Counted from the stretch's first letter, positions 31,626-42,457 are shown. The stretch: 64,000 nucleotides of DNA from Haliclona indistincta (GCA_964017065.1 OZ024791.1:6562547-6626546), one strand, 5' to 3'. The notes: a model not told the origin generated them from the letters alone. Translations and numbers: made by a program.

Positions 31626-32982
31626 TTAAAACAAAGAGCTTCCTTCGCCCCACTTCGGATTGCCGTACTGACACCAGAGGTCTTGAAAGAATTCACAGCT
31701 GCTGCTTTGCTTGTAACACACTGGATTGGTGTCAGTACTGGTCATTTTAGGCATCTTCCTAGCTGGTAGCATGTTGTCAATGTCATCATCGTCTAAGATG
31801 TCATCCAGCATTAACTCCTATAAATAAATTCATAATTATCAGTACTGACATAATTCATATCATTGTCAGTAAATTCATAATATTATTATCAGTACTGCAA
31901 AGCTGATGTGTACCTGAGGAGGGTAGTGAGGGTACATTACAGTACCGTTCCATTGATTTCCTTGTGAGCTGTCATAACTGCTGTTCTCCCCATCATGTGT
32001 TTGAGCTTGGTCAGTATCACTTATATTCACCGCTGGTGTCATGTCATTTAGTGCTTTCTCCTACATTGTTATTTAAATGTAAACACATTCAATACATTCT
32101 GCTAGTGTTATACCTGAGGGTACATTGCAGTCTCAATCTTGCTCTGTGGAATCGGTTGGTTGGTGTCATTAGTACCTGCTGATGTGGCATCACTGTCGTC
32201 ACTCTCCTAACATTGCACTGAATTAGTTTAAACAGTGTACTATTAGTATACCTGAGGCTTGTACATTACATACAAGCGTATCTTGCTCGGCGAGGCACTG
32301 TATTCCTTAAGGAATGCTTCCAACGTCCATTTTTCTTTGTCTACCTTGATTGGCACACCTGATAATCCAGCTACTAGTGAGTAGTGACTCGGGTTGTCAT
32401 CTCCATTTGGAAAGAAAGCAGGTATTACTGTACCCATAACCTCTTCATACGATGCTGTTGAATTGAACTCATAAAACCGAGGAGATGGAATTGTCTTCTT
32501 TCTAATTCGAACTTTCTTCACAGGATCATATATCATTCCTCCAAATTTCAACTGAAATAATTATACATGTAGATCAGCATCAATATAATTGTCTTACTGT
32601 AACACATCGATTTAGTCCTTTTTTATTAGTCTTTGCAGCATATATACTTGTTTCTTCTGTTGGAATAAAAACATGAATAAGCTACAGCATAGGAGTAGCT
32701 ATATTACTGACCTTGTTGTTGTGGTGCTGATGGACCTGGGCTTTGTGATTCAGCGGCACTGCTGCACCTCGCTGTCTCCAATAAATTACGAAGATAAGTT
32801 AGCTGAATTATCGGAATGTGTTCATTACGCTTGAAGAGCAGGTCCAAGTCACTCATTTTTAGTGTCCGAAATGCAGTTACTGATGTTATGCCTTCTTCTT
32901 TTAGCATTGCAATAGCAGGAGCTGTGACATTTCCATCAGACAAAAACTTGTGATACAAATGGTCATCAATAGATTTTTCCAT
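31626..32982 (-). CDS. SAM-like two-domain protein, copy 1 (unrecognised family)
   Basis: I do not recognise a named gene. Minus-strand exons: 32712-32982, 32598-32656, 32252-32551, 32114-32206, 31914-32060 and 31626-31817, totalling 1,062 nt (353 aa). Residues ~1-70 look like a five-helix SAM-type domain (DDHLYHKFL, ITSVTAFRTL, LTYLRNLLE). Exon 3 encodes a ~100-residue compact domain (KFGGMIYDPVKK, ASYEEVMG, FFPNGDDNPSHYSL, WTLEAFLKEY, KIRLYVMYKP), possibly a ubiquitin/PB1-like fold. The C-terminal exons are acidic and Ser/Thr-rich, each starting after a CAG that reads ...YPPQ or PQ, and the protein ends LDDILDDDDID...SSLF. It lies tail-to-tail with TAO kinase B, 635 bp from its stop, and the pair has been duplicated together. 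SAM domains usually mediate oligomerisation; no catalytic motif is seen. Confidence 0.75.
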
Positions 32983-33137
32983 CTTACACTAACAGTACAA
33001 CGGCGCAGTCTTGTCCATGCAGTGGGCAATTTATGCCGAAAACGTGTCATGACCTGCAGGACAGCGTACCGTATAATGTCCTTATTATACGGGGTTATTA
33101 GCAGTCGAACCGCCAAAACAGCCTAAGTCACGTGAGC

Positions 33138-33198
33138 GTGCCAGACCCAACCCATGGCCCAAGGGAAGACCCTTCCCTTGGGTTGGGTCTGGCACGCG
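33138..33198. repeat. Large hairpin upstream of SAM-like copy 1
   Basis: GCGTGCCAGACCCAACC and CAAGGGAAG pair with CTTCCCTTG and GGTTGGGTCTGGCACGC around a 3-base loop, with a 6-base bulge on the left arm. No ORF or terminator role is evident. Confidence 0.75.
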
Positions 33199-33375
33199 AG
33201 ACGTATAGACTACTATGCATGGCGGCCTAAAGCGGCAACATTGTCGAATGTGAAGAAGGACCTGCTGTGCCGTCCGGCGGTACGGCGGTACGGAACTTGC
33301 CTTGAGAAGTTGCCAGATCGCTCCCCAAAGACTCTTCTACTATTCTGAAAGGTCAATTTCACTGTTGTTGGTATA

Positions 33376-33452
33376 GACCTTTTGCGATGGGCGGGGCGCG
33401 CACGTATGTCGTCATGGTAAATGTTGTAGTAGCCATTTTGAGTGTCAAAAGG
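33376..33452 (+). repeat. Left terminal inverted repeat of transposon 1
   Basis: Matches the reverse complement of ~37,005-37,081 with a few mismatches. Its inner end reads ATTTTGAGTGTCAAAA. Confidence 0.85.
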
Positions 33453-33487
33453 GCGCCAAAATTATTAACTGTGATCGACTGAGCGAC

Positions 33488-35308
33488 ATGGCTGCAGTGG
33501 CTGAATCTCGCTTCTCCTATTACTACAAGACATTGAACACAAAGGACCAAGATAGGTACAGAGAGAAGCTAGCAATGTTGGGCGGAATGGCAGATCCGTA
33601 CGTAACGATAGCGGACGGCGGCCGCTCGGCTAACTACAGTCGTATCGAGTGGCAAGACTGGCCTGATGTGCATTATCCCGACATCTACAACTACTTTATA
33701 TCATCTTTAAGTCCCTGTACTCATGAAGAGCTCAAGGCCTACAAAAGTATGGAGGGATACAAGTATATGATTGATGGCTGGGTCAATGATATCGTAGTTT
33801 TTGACGTACCGTGCTGTTCCAAGGCTGCTTACCTCGTCACTGGCAAAGTCAAGCACTCACAGAAGTTGAGCTGTTCTCCACTCAAGCCATGGGTAGTGGT
33901 GCAGAAAGAAGGCGTAGTGATATGTGCACACTGTGATTGTGTGGCTGGTTTAGGCGAGTCGTGTTCTCATGTCGCAGCTCTTCTTTTTGTTCTTGAAGGA
34001 AAGTCAGCTCAGAAAGGATATGTCTTGCACATCCATGCCCTGTTACTGGCTACCACCTGCTTTCAAAGCTGTACCCTTCGCACGCATTCATGAAATTGAT
34101 TTTACTTCTCCAAGCATCAAGCACAAGAAGCTGTTAGACGGTGAGCAAACAGCTTGTTCTTCAAGTAGCTCTTCAGCCTCTAAGAGCCTTAAGCCCACTG
34201 CAGATCAGCTTGACTCCTTATATAAGACACTGTCTAGTTGTAAGACAAAACCCGTTCTCCTCTCTATAACACCAGACTATTCAGATGCCTATGTACCTCT
34301 AGAAGCCCAAGGTGTTCTACCTTTACCACTAAGAGCCCTGTACAATAAGGACTATCTGCTGCTGTCCTACACAGATTTGTTAGAAAAATGTGAAGGTGTC
34401 AGTCTAACGATAACAGTAGAGCAAGCACGTTTGCTTGAAGAAAAGACAAGACAGCAAGCTAGGTCTACGATTTGGTTTGAACAAAGAGCAGGAAGAGTCA
34501 CGGCGTCAAAGTTCAAGGCCGCCTGTCATACTGACAGTACTCAGCCTTCAGCTTCTTTGATCAAATCAATTTGTTATCCAGAAAGCAACAGCTTCAAATC
34601 AAAGTCCACAGATTGGGGTTGTGCACATGAGAAAACAGCTCTTGAAGCTTACTGCAGTGAAAACAAAACCAATCACACGCAATTTACGGTCTCTTGTTGT
34701 GGATTGATCATCAACCCCTCCCATCCCCACATGGGTGCAACACCTGATGGGATTGTGACTTGTGAATGCTGTGGCCGTGGTGTGCTAGAAATCAAATGTC
34801 CCTTTTCGTGCAAAGACAAATCGTTTGTCGAAGCAACTACCAATTCCAGGTTCTTTCTTACTGAGGATGATGGGGTTTTTACACTCAAACGAAACCACGC
34901 TTACTACTACCAAATTCAGCTACAAATGAAACTTTGTGAAACTACGTTTGGTGACTTTATCGTGTGGCGTGATGGTGAGCTCATTGTAGAGAGAATTTAT
35001 ATCGACAACTCTTTTCTTGTTCAAGCTTTGGAAAAGGCTACTACTTTCTTTAAGCTTGGAATTCTTCCAGAAATTCTAGGGAAATGGTACACTAGATTGC
35101 CCGAATATCAACATGAGACTCAGGCATGTACTGTGGATGACGTATGGTGCTACTGCCAATCAGAGGCGGAAGGAACAATGATCGCCTGTGACAATGAACA
35201 CTGCTCCATCATATGGTTTCATATGTCATGTCTTCATCTCAAGACTATACACCTAGAGGTAAATGGTATTGTCCAGATTGTAGAAAGAGACCATCAAACA
35301 GAAATTAG
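33488..35308 (+). pseudogene. SWIM zinc finger-YqaJ nuclease-PHD protein of transposon 1, frameshifted
   Basis: Start ATG at 33,488. The first frame holds a SWIM-type zinc motif (CDCVAGLGESCSHVAALL). The second frame (from ~33,969) holds a YqaJ-type PD-(D/E)XK nuclease: QRAGRVTASKF, WGCAHEKTALEAY, GATPDGIV, GVLEIKCPF, YYYQIQLQM. It ends in a PHD finger (WCYCQSEAEGTMIACDN, WFHMSCLHL). Two frame changes are visible: one between the SWIM motif and CTSMPCYW near 34,000, and one near 35,250 where the expected PRGKWYCPDC ending is in another frame, with stop at 35,306-35,308. The nuclease is thought to assist transposition in ISL2EU elements; this copy looks inactive unless the shifts are errors. 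Confidence 0.8.
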
Positions 35309-35390
35309 ACACTATTATTTTGTTTATCTTTTCACAGCCCTCTTGTAAACTTATTCACTTATCATAATCTGTCTATCTTCACGATCATTT

Positions 35391-36962
35391 TTAATTAAAT
35401 GGTACAACAGACTCACAACAATTACACAAAGCAGAACACACGGTAACAATCTTGTCTATCATACTATAATCTGTACCGGAATTACACATGATTAAACTTA
35501 TTGGGAGGGTACACTTTAAGATCCTATACTTCAGTTTTAGTAGGCCGATAACACGTTCTACATGTATGCGCACACGTGCTAGTTCACGAGTGGTGTCTAC
35601 TTCACATTGACTGAGCTGGGGCTTTCCTTTAGTAAATGCTGGTAACTTGACCTCAGCACAGAACAACCCAGCCGCCTCATGAATGTTAAAGCCCCTGTCA
35701 GCAAGTATTAAATCTCCATTCATTAAGTTCTCCAAAATGCCGCAGTTCTCAGTCAAATGCACATCAGAGACTCGCCCACCCCATGCCTTGGACACAAAAG
35801 AAATGCTTCCTTGAGGTGTTATTCCGATCAAGAATTTGCATGTATTATGTTGTTTGTAGTTTGACCATGTCTGTGCCCGTGCCATGAGCGCTGCTGGCCT
35901 CTCCATGAAAACCTCAAAACAATCGATTATTGTTACACACTTCCTAAACTTTTTTCTAAATGCCATGGGCATGGTCTTGTACAGCTCCTCTCGTTCGGGC
36001 CATTTGATTAGTGGTTTAAATCGCTCATACATGACATTGATCCACTTTCGAAAAGCTCTAGAAACATTGGAAGAGTGGATTCCATAGTGGTGTGCAAGAT
36101 GCTGGACTTCTAGGTTAAGACGAAGACGTACAAGAACCATTATAAACTGATCGATCATAGGCATAGCTGTCCTAGAGGAGTTGCTGACATATGGAGAAAT
36201 GAAATCAAACAGACCCTTTAAAATTACTATGCTTGGAAGACCAGTGTAAAATCTAATCTTGTTGTCATCGTCCTTTAGCGAGTCATAGCTAATCATTTTT
36301 TTCTCCAAAGCTGTCAATTTGGAGTTCAGAGCAGCATTTTGTCTCAACAAACATGAAATTTCCACTCTCAGCACTGAAAGCTCTTGAGCTCCTTCGGCTT
36401 CATCCTCACAAGGCAACATGGCAACACTTGGTTCACCTCTCACTTCATCACCTTCAGACTGGGTATCAGCTTCTTCAACTTCACAGGCACACTCATTCAA
36501 CACCTCGGCTGCTAGTACTGATTGCATCTCGGCTATGGCTTCTTCCAAAATCTCTCCAGTTATCTCAGCTACCTGCATTCTCACTTTATCTTCTGTTAGT
36601 CTTGCAGCAATATCCTTCTCCTCGCACTTTTTCCTTTCTACAGCCTCTGCTATCTTCCTTTTAGTAGCTACCAACTTGTGAAAACGCGTTAGTTTGCGTT
36701 CGTCAGCAGCTTTCAAAGCACCGCTCTTGTGTTCAAACACAGTAGGAATGTATGCCGGAGAAAACGGGTTGTTGCTTTTCTCTCCTCCTAGGAAATGTTC
36801 GCTGCAGATCCAGCTAGAATCGTTGGGCTTCCAGTCCTTTCGCTTTACTGCAGCCGCCCAAGCATTCCTTCGCGCCTCATCTCTCGGAAATCTATAAAAC
36901 TTCACTCCGGATCCCTTCTCGTATCTCCTCTTACATCCAACTGCAATGCAACACTTTCCCAT
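35391..36962 (-). CDS. THAP-domain DDE transposase of transposon 1, intact
   Basis: A 523-residue uninterrupted frame. THAP zinc domain at 1-80 (CCIAVGC, FYRFPRDEARRNAW, WICSEHFLGG; C2CH spacing) for DNA binding. Then a basic/acidic helical linker with coiled coil (~190-235), a helix-turn-helix-like segment (HHYGIHSSNVSRAFRKWI) and a DDE_Tnp_4 catalytic core: first Asp in TIIDCFEVF, second in LILADRGFNI, Glu in IHVERVIGLLK. All three catalytic acids are present, so the protein could be functional. It converges with the nuclease gene, and the element's right TIR lies 45 bp beyond its start. Start is the first Met, in line with the THAP consensus. Confidence 0.9.
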   Translation of the reverse strand: MGKCCIAVGCKRRYEKGSGVKFYRFPRDEARRNAWAAAVKRKDWKPNDSSWICSEHFLGGEKSNNPFSPAYIPTVFEHKSGALKAADERKLTRFHKLVATKRKIAEAVERKKCEEKDIAARLTEDKVRMQVAEITGEILEEAIAEMQSVLAAEVLNECACEVEEADTQSEGDEVRGEPSVAMLPCEDEAEGAQELSVLRVEISCLLRQNAALNSKLTALEKKMISYDSLKDDDNKIRFYTGLPSIVILKGLFDFISPYVSNSSRTAMPMIDQFIMVLVRLRLNLEVQHLAHHYGIHSSNVSRAFRKWINVMYERFKPLIKWPEREELYKTMPMAFRKKFRKCVTIIDCFEVFMERPAALMARAQTWSNYKQHNTCKFLIGITPQGSISFVSKAWGGRVSDVHLTENCGILENLMNGDLILADRGFNIHEAAGLFCAEVKLPAFTKGKPQLSQCEVDTTRELARVRIHVERVIGLLKLKYRILKCTLPISLIMCNSGTDYSMIDKIVTVCSALCNCCESVVPFN

Positions 36963-37004
36963 ACTTCAGCACTGACGGATAGCTCTCGAATACTACAGGC
37001 TAGC

Positions 37005-37081
37005 TATTTTGACACTCAAAATGGATACTACACCGTTTACCATGACGACACACGTGCGCGCCCCGCCCATCGCAAAAGGTC
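37005..37081 (-). repeat. Right terminal inverted repeat of transposon 1
   Basis: Reverse complement of the left end. The outermost bases read CGCAAAAGGTC, followed by TATA. Confidence 0.85.
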
Positions 37082-37085
37082 TATA

Positions 37086-37371
37086 TGATAGGCCGTTTTG
37101 GAGCCAGTGTCTTAAAAATGGCACCGTGAAAGGTGGAGTTTGTTTTCGCGCTAGCATTCAGATGATGCTTCGGAACAACTCCAAATTCAGATATGTTATG
37201 TATTCAGTATTTTATGTAAATATTGCATGCATTCTGAACGCAAAATCTGTGTCGCAAAAAATTTCCTGACGACCAATATTATAATACACAATTGGAATAC
37301 TGTCAATTATTGATACCTGAAAAACATTTTGCAATGTATATATATAAATATGTCACATGGTATTCATATGT
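37086..37371. other. Spacer between the two transposons' host sequence; nothing recognised
   Basis: AT-rich with a TATATATA run near 37,339. No coding exon identified. Confidence 0.4.
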
Positions 37372-37579
37372 CTATATGTCATCACTGTCACTCTCTGATG
37401 ACATGGAGTCAAGAAACGGGTCCAGCATTGCTTCTGTCTCTATTAATAGTCCTTGATCAGTAGTGTATATCTCTATAGATCGGTTTACGCGCTAATTTTG
37501 TACCGTAAATACACTGAATGATGCGGGCGTGACGTATGCATTCGCCCACGCGTCGCCATTTTTTACGGCAGAAAGCACG

Positions 37580-39597
37580 ATGGAGTATACTAGTTCACTG
37601 CAGAGTCGGGATAAAGAGCGCTATGGTTCGAACACAGATTCCATTGACCCATTCGACATTCCTGACGACAAAATTGGGTTGATGATATCTTCTTGTGGCC
37701 CCCAGTGGAGTATGGCGATGTCTACACTTACCTAGTGGATACACCAGGACAGTTCACTAGAGAAAAATTGAAAGCCAGAAAGAGTTTAGATGCCTTCAAC
37801 TACTACATTAGGTGAATATTATTGATGATTTATCAGTAAAATAAATAGATCTATCATTTGTACTATAGTGGATGGGTTCAGACAGTTTATATGTCAAAAG
37901 CTGGAGTGAGCAACTGTATTTTGAAGGCTAAAGTAAGAGCTTCTCAAAGGATGAAGGAGAACCATGATGCCTGGGTTGGCATATCTGATAGTGGATCTGT
38001 GATTACCGGTCACTGCAGTTGTATGGCTGGGTAAATTTGAATGCACGTTTTAAATAAAGTCAGAATCTTTTTGTAGGTGTGGAGAGGTCTGCTCTCATGT
38101 AGCACTGCAGCTATTCTTTTCAAGGTTGAAGCCTGCAACAGACTCGAGTTGACAAAACAGACGTGTACAGATATTCCTTGTCTTTGGAATCAAACATATT
38201 CTAAAAAGGTAAATTTTGTATTGATGATTATTATTGCGATTCATTTCTTTTTAGGTAGAACCAGCATTAGCTGCTGATCTATGCTTTTTCAAACCGAATA
38301 AGAAAAGGTCGGAAAAAGAAGCTCTACTAAAGGAACACGAGGACAACAAAAGAAGACATGCTGAAATCATTCCTGAAAAGCCGAAGTTGTCAAGTGATCA
38401 GGTCTTTTCAAGCATATTTAGTTGCCATCCTACTGCTGTGGTTTTTTCCATATTGCCTGATTATGAGTATAGAGCTAAAGAATGCAGTATTGAAGCTGAA
38501 GAGCCATCGAGCATTGGAACTGAGTGCTTACCGTCAACTACGGACAGTGCCGCTGAGAATGAACCACCTTCACTGTCTGCTGCACCTGATGAGCATCTTC
38601 CGGTACCACTTGTTGACCTATATGATACAACAACTGAGAATATGTCTGATGACCAATTGAAAACACATCTTGGCCAAATTTTTGATAGGCTAACAAGTAG
38701 TACCGGCAGTTTGACAAGTGAGGAAGTGTGCTTTTTAGAAGAAGCTACACGCAAGCAAGCAGATTTGTTATATTGGCACGAACAGCGAAAGGGGCGAATA
38801 ACATCGAATTTTTTTTAAGTGTCTCGGCATATGTTAGCTTGAAGTGCTACCCAACTTCACTTGTGAAGAAGATTATGAAATACACGCCTGATTATCCTAA
38901 TGTTCAATCCATGCGTTGGGGTAGAGAGAATGAACCCAAAGCTCGGCAAGCATATTCTGAGTACCTTTTGGAACATCATCAAGATGTAAATGTGTCTTTA
39001 GCTGGTTTGGTAGTGGATCCTAGCTATCCTTATTTAGGTGCTAGCCCAGATGGTTTCGTGTCGTGCAGCTGTTGTGAAGATACAGGGTTACTGGAAATCA
39101 AATGCTCTTACAAGTATCGAAATGAGTTACCGACTGCTGATGTTGCTCTTGCTGATAAGAACTACTTTCTAGAAATCGATCCCGATACAGATGCAGTTCA
39201 ATTAAGAAAGTCTCACAAGTACTACTACCAGGTCCAGGGCCAAATAGCGATTTGTAAACGGAGATTTTGTGACTTTGTGTGCTGGACACCTATGGGGCTG
39301 TTTGTGCAACGAATAGAAAACGATGAAAGTTTTGCTCCAGTTATCTTCCCTGATCTCACGAACTTCTTTTGTAAGTATCTACTTCCCGAGCTAGTTACTC
39401 AAAAGTTGAAAAACAGCTCCACTCCCTGTATCACTGAAAAACTGTACTGTACTTGCCAAAAGCCAGCATCTGGTCACATGGTAGGATGCGATAATTCCAA
39501 GTGCAGAATGGAGTGGTTTCATTTTGGTTGTGTTGGTTTAAAGCGCAAACCACGTGGAAAGTGGTACTGTCCTGAATGTAAACCTTCTAGATCATAG
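37580..39597 (+). pseudogene. SWIM-YqaJ-PHD nuclease gene of transposon 2, frameshifted
   Basis: Several exons: N-terminal exon from ATG 37,580 to ~37,811 (frame change near 37,675 before DIFLWPPVEYGDVYTY), SWIM exons ~37,870-38,031 and from 38,077 (CSCMAG then CGEVCSHVALQL), then the main exon from ~38,256. Nuclease motifs: HEQRKGRITSNF, RWGRENEPKARQAY, GASPDGFV, GLLEIKCSY, YYYQVQGQ. PHD: LYCTCQKPASGHMVGCDN, MEWFHFGCVGL, GKWYCPECK. Disruptions: 37,675, after the SWIM motif (~38,110), and in an eight-T run near 38,808-38,815. Confidence 0.75.
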
Positions 39598-39645
39598 ATG
39601 TTATTATAACATGTCATTATTTGATTGTCAAAATAATGTTAAAAA

Positions 39646-41871
39646 TCATGAATTTGGTTTAATTACAATTGAATCTGACAAATTAGTCAAAGCAGCAGTA
39701 ACAATTAAAATTCTATCAATTGTACAATTAGGTCGCTTGCAATCTGTTGGACATTTGATTAGGCTTATAGGTAAAGTATTGTTCAGTATTTTGTATTTCT
39801 TACGCATATGACCAATAACTCTTTCCACGTGGATCCGCACTCTTGCGATTTCCCTGGTACGTTCTACTTCTGCTTGTGAAAGTTGAGTTTTACCTCGAGT
39901 GAATTCAGGAATAGTCAAACGTGTTCCACACAATGCCAAATCCTCTGCAATATTAAACCCACGATCAGCCATCACATTGTCTCCATATTCCAATTTATTC
40001 AGAAAACCACACCTTTGAGTTATTTCCTTATCGGAGATACGTCCTCCCCAAGCTCGAGATATAAATGAGATTGAACCGGTAGGAGTTATGCCAATAAAAA
40101 CTTTGACGGTGTTGTGTTTTTTATAGTTACTGTATGTCACAGCTCGAGGCTCAAATGCTTCTGGTCGTTCAATAAAAACCTCGAAGCAGTCAACAATACA
40201 CACTGTGTCAGCATGATGCCTTCTGAAAGATGAAGGTAGGTTTTGTCGTAACTTATCACAGTCAGGCCATGCAATAAGACATTGCAATTCCAAGCTCATA
40301 ACAAGAACCCACTTTTGAAAAATTCGACTGACATAAGAGACTGATGCCAAATCTATATGCTAAATCTTGATGCTCTAAGCTTAATCGAAGCTTCATTAAT
40401 GTCAACAAATACTGATCAAGCAGTGAGAAGCCACTTTTAATCAAATCAGTAGACACAATCGGCTGAAGAAGCTTGAACACACCATAGTATACATCATAAG
40501 TTGGGAGACCTGTATAAAAGCATACCATGTCATTATCTTTGTGAAGATGAGGGTCTATCGGTCTTGCAGACAAAGTTTCATAGCATTTTAATTGACTTGA
40601 AATTCCATGGTTCATACCTCTTTGCAATGAATTTTTCAACTGTAAATTTTCATCCTTCAACTTCAGAGTTTCATCTTTTAATGTGCTATTTTCCTCTCTA
40701 AAACTTTCATTCTCTTCAACCAACACTTCGTTCTCAATTTGCAGACTGCCAATTTCAACTTCATTTTTCTCGAGTTCAATTTCCATGCTGATCACAAATT
40801 CTTCTCGACTTTGTTCAAGAGTAGAAGTTTCACTTTCAATTTCACGATGAACACCATCCATCATTTCTTCATCTACATCCTCTGATACCAGGCTATCATC
40901 CTCATCTGAATTCTGAACTCCGCCAACCTCCTGCCTGTCTACTTCATTCCTCGTGTCTTCGTCTACCTCTGATACCAGTCTATCATCCTCAGTCTGCCCA
41001 TCTTCAACGCCACCAACCTCCTGCCTGTCTACTCCATTCCTCGTGTCATCGTTTACCTCTGATACCAGTCTATCATCCTCAGTCTGCCCATCTTCAACGC
41101 CACCAACCTCCTGCCTGTCTACTCCATTCCTCGTGTCTTCGTTTACCTCTGATACCAGTCTATCATCCTCAGTCTGCCCATCTTCAACGCCACCAACCTC
41201 CTGCCTGTCTACTCCATTCCTCGTGTCTTCGTCTACCTCTGATACCAGTCTATCATCTTCAGTCTGCCCATCTTCAACGCCACCAACCTCCTGCCTGTCT
41301 ACTCCATTCCTTGTGTCTTCGTCTACTGTGAGATCCTCTGATACCAGTCTATCATCTTCTGCCTGCCCATTAACGGCTACTTCAAGTACTCCACCAACCT
41401 CCTGCCTGATACCATTCCCCATTTCACTGGCATTTACCTGATCCCCTTCACATTGCTCTGAATCTGCTGATACTTCACTAACTCTTGTAGCTTGCTGTGT
41501 GATGTCACTTTTACAAGCGTCCTGTTTTGACTTGGCTCGTCTGACTGACCGTGAGTCACGAGAACTGCATTCAGACTTGAAAGAAAATATAGAAGGCACG
41601 TAGTCCGGATGTAGAGGACCTCTAGCTGGTTTACCTATACGTATTCAATGTTGAAGAACAACATAAATCTAAAAATGGCTGAATAATCTGACTGACCTGT
41701 GATGAAATGATCACTGCACACCTTAGAATACGCACTTGGGGTCCACTTATCGTGCTTGATAGCACTAATCCACTTATTCCTCTGCTCTGGGTCCTTCGGA
41801 AACGAAAAAAATCGCTTTCTAGCGTGAGTCTGGCGGTTTGTACAGCCAATACAACAGCACGAAATGGGCAT
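39646..41871 (-). pseudogene. THAP-DDE transposase gene of transposon 2, one frameshift
   Basis: Exon 1 (41,871 to ~41,698) encodes the THAP zinc domain (CCCIGCTNRQTHARKRFFSF, VCSDHFITG). After a short intron, exon 2 (from ~41,635) encodes VPSIFSF, a long acidic tandem-repeat insert, a coiled coil (EENESFREENSTLKDE) and the DDE core. The frame changes near 40,345 between RFGI and SVSYVSRIFQKWV. Catalytic residues remain: Asp in VCIVDCFEVF, Asp in NVMADRGFNI, Glu in IHVERVIGHMR. It ends at 39,646. Confidence 0.8.
40925..41345 (-). repeat. 90-bp (30-aa) coding minisatellite in transposase 2
   Basis: Boundaries recur at 40,971, 41,061, 41,151 and 41,241, with a variant unit near 41,341. Units encode VEDGQTEDDRLVSEV plus DTRNGVDRQEVGG. 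The repeat keeps frame and is strongly acidic, placed between the THAP domain and the coiled coil. Transposase 1 has no such repeat. Confidence 0.9.
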
Positions 41872-42420
41872 TTTGACGTAAAAAATGGCGGACTATAATA
41901 TTATAAAAAAATTCTTTAGTCACCCACGCACATACCGTATCACAGCAATTAGCGCGTAAACCGGTCTATATCATCATAGACATCCTCTTCTAGAAGTCCT
42001 TGATCAGTAATTGCATGCCTTAATGAGATTCCGCATGTTGGGCAACTTCTTTGCCTGGGTTGCACTGCATAGTACGCTAAGCGGTAGTGTCGAGCACATA
42101 GTGGAGTAGGAAACAGAATGCTAGCGCTGTCAGTACATTCAAAAAGCCTGTTCATGACATCACTGTCAATGACTTTGCTGTGCGCAAAGCAATCTTAATC
42201 TTCAGTGCAACCTCTGACGCAACACTTACACTGTTTAACTTTTTCCCGACCTAGGTTGCAGATCGTGATGTGCCACAATTCTGCGTAAATCATCCCGACA
42301 TGGACGGCATACTGTATCATCTAGTGCGATACCATCACACCTACAGCAGTATCACGGGCTTGTTCACTTTGCCACGTGTGTACTGTACTCATGCAGTGAT
42401 GGCTTTGCTTGCAAAGCAAA

Positions 42421-42457
42421 CATACATCTGAATATACATCTGAACATACATCTGAAC
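42421..42457 (+). repeat. 14-bp short tandem repeat
   Basis: ATACATCTGAA-type units occur three times in a row. Non-coding. Confidence 0.6.

Larger units (their letters stand above)
33372..37085. mobile_element. DNA transposon 1, ISL2EU type
   Basis: Terminal inverted repeats of ~75-80 bp (33,376 to ~33,452 with ~37,005 to 37,081; both ends read GACCTTTTGCGATGGGCGGG inward) enclose two convergent genes: a SWIM/YqaJ-nuclease/PHD protein (+) and a THAP-DDE transposase (-). TATA is present on both flanks (33,372-33,375 and 37,082-37,085), either as a target duplication or partly as element ends. The pairing of an IS5/DDE_Tnp_4-like transposase carrying THAP with a YqaJ nuclease matches the ISL2EU superfamily (established knowledge; not searched). 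Confidence 0.85.
37474..41970. mobile_element. DNA transposon 2, ISL2EU type, different family
   Basis: Ends: TATAGATCGGTTTACGCGCT on the left and its near-exact complement AGCGCGTAAACCGGTCTATA on the right, with TATA on both sides (37,474-37,477 and 41,967-41,970). Same gene pair as transposon 1 (SWIM/YqaJ/PHD on +, THAP-DDE on -) but with diverged proteins, different TIRs and introns in both genes. Both genes carry frameshifts, so the copy is dead. Confidence 0.85.
37372..42354 (-). pseudogene. Cys-rich coding region split by transposon 2
   Basis: Minus-strand coding pieces flank transposon 2: about 42,352-42,240 (CDGIALDDTVCRPCRDDLRR), 42,187-41,967 (LCARHYRLAYYAVQPRQR, SCPTCGISLRHA, TDQGLLEEDVYDD) and 37,477-37,372 (TDQGLLIETEAMLDPF, then acidic SSESDSDD and a stop). 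Paired cysteines suggest a small zinc-binding N-terminal module. If transposon 2 and one TATA copy are removed, the second and third pieces read through in one frame (VYDDIEIYTTDQG). The phase joining the first piece is unresolved. Function unknown; it resembles N-termini of multicopy sponge and cnidarian genes, possibly itself transposon-derived. Confidence 0.5.

Noticed and set aside
33969..34093. Programmed ribosomal frameshift after the SWIM motif in ISL2EU nucleases
   Set aside because: Both transposons shift frame there, but in opposite directions and at different bases, so independent decay is simpler.
37372..37480. 2-bp TA target duplication for transposon 2
   Set aside because: It cannot be excluded from the ends alone, but joining the flanks with TA gives an immediate stop, while TATA keeps the ORF open.
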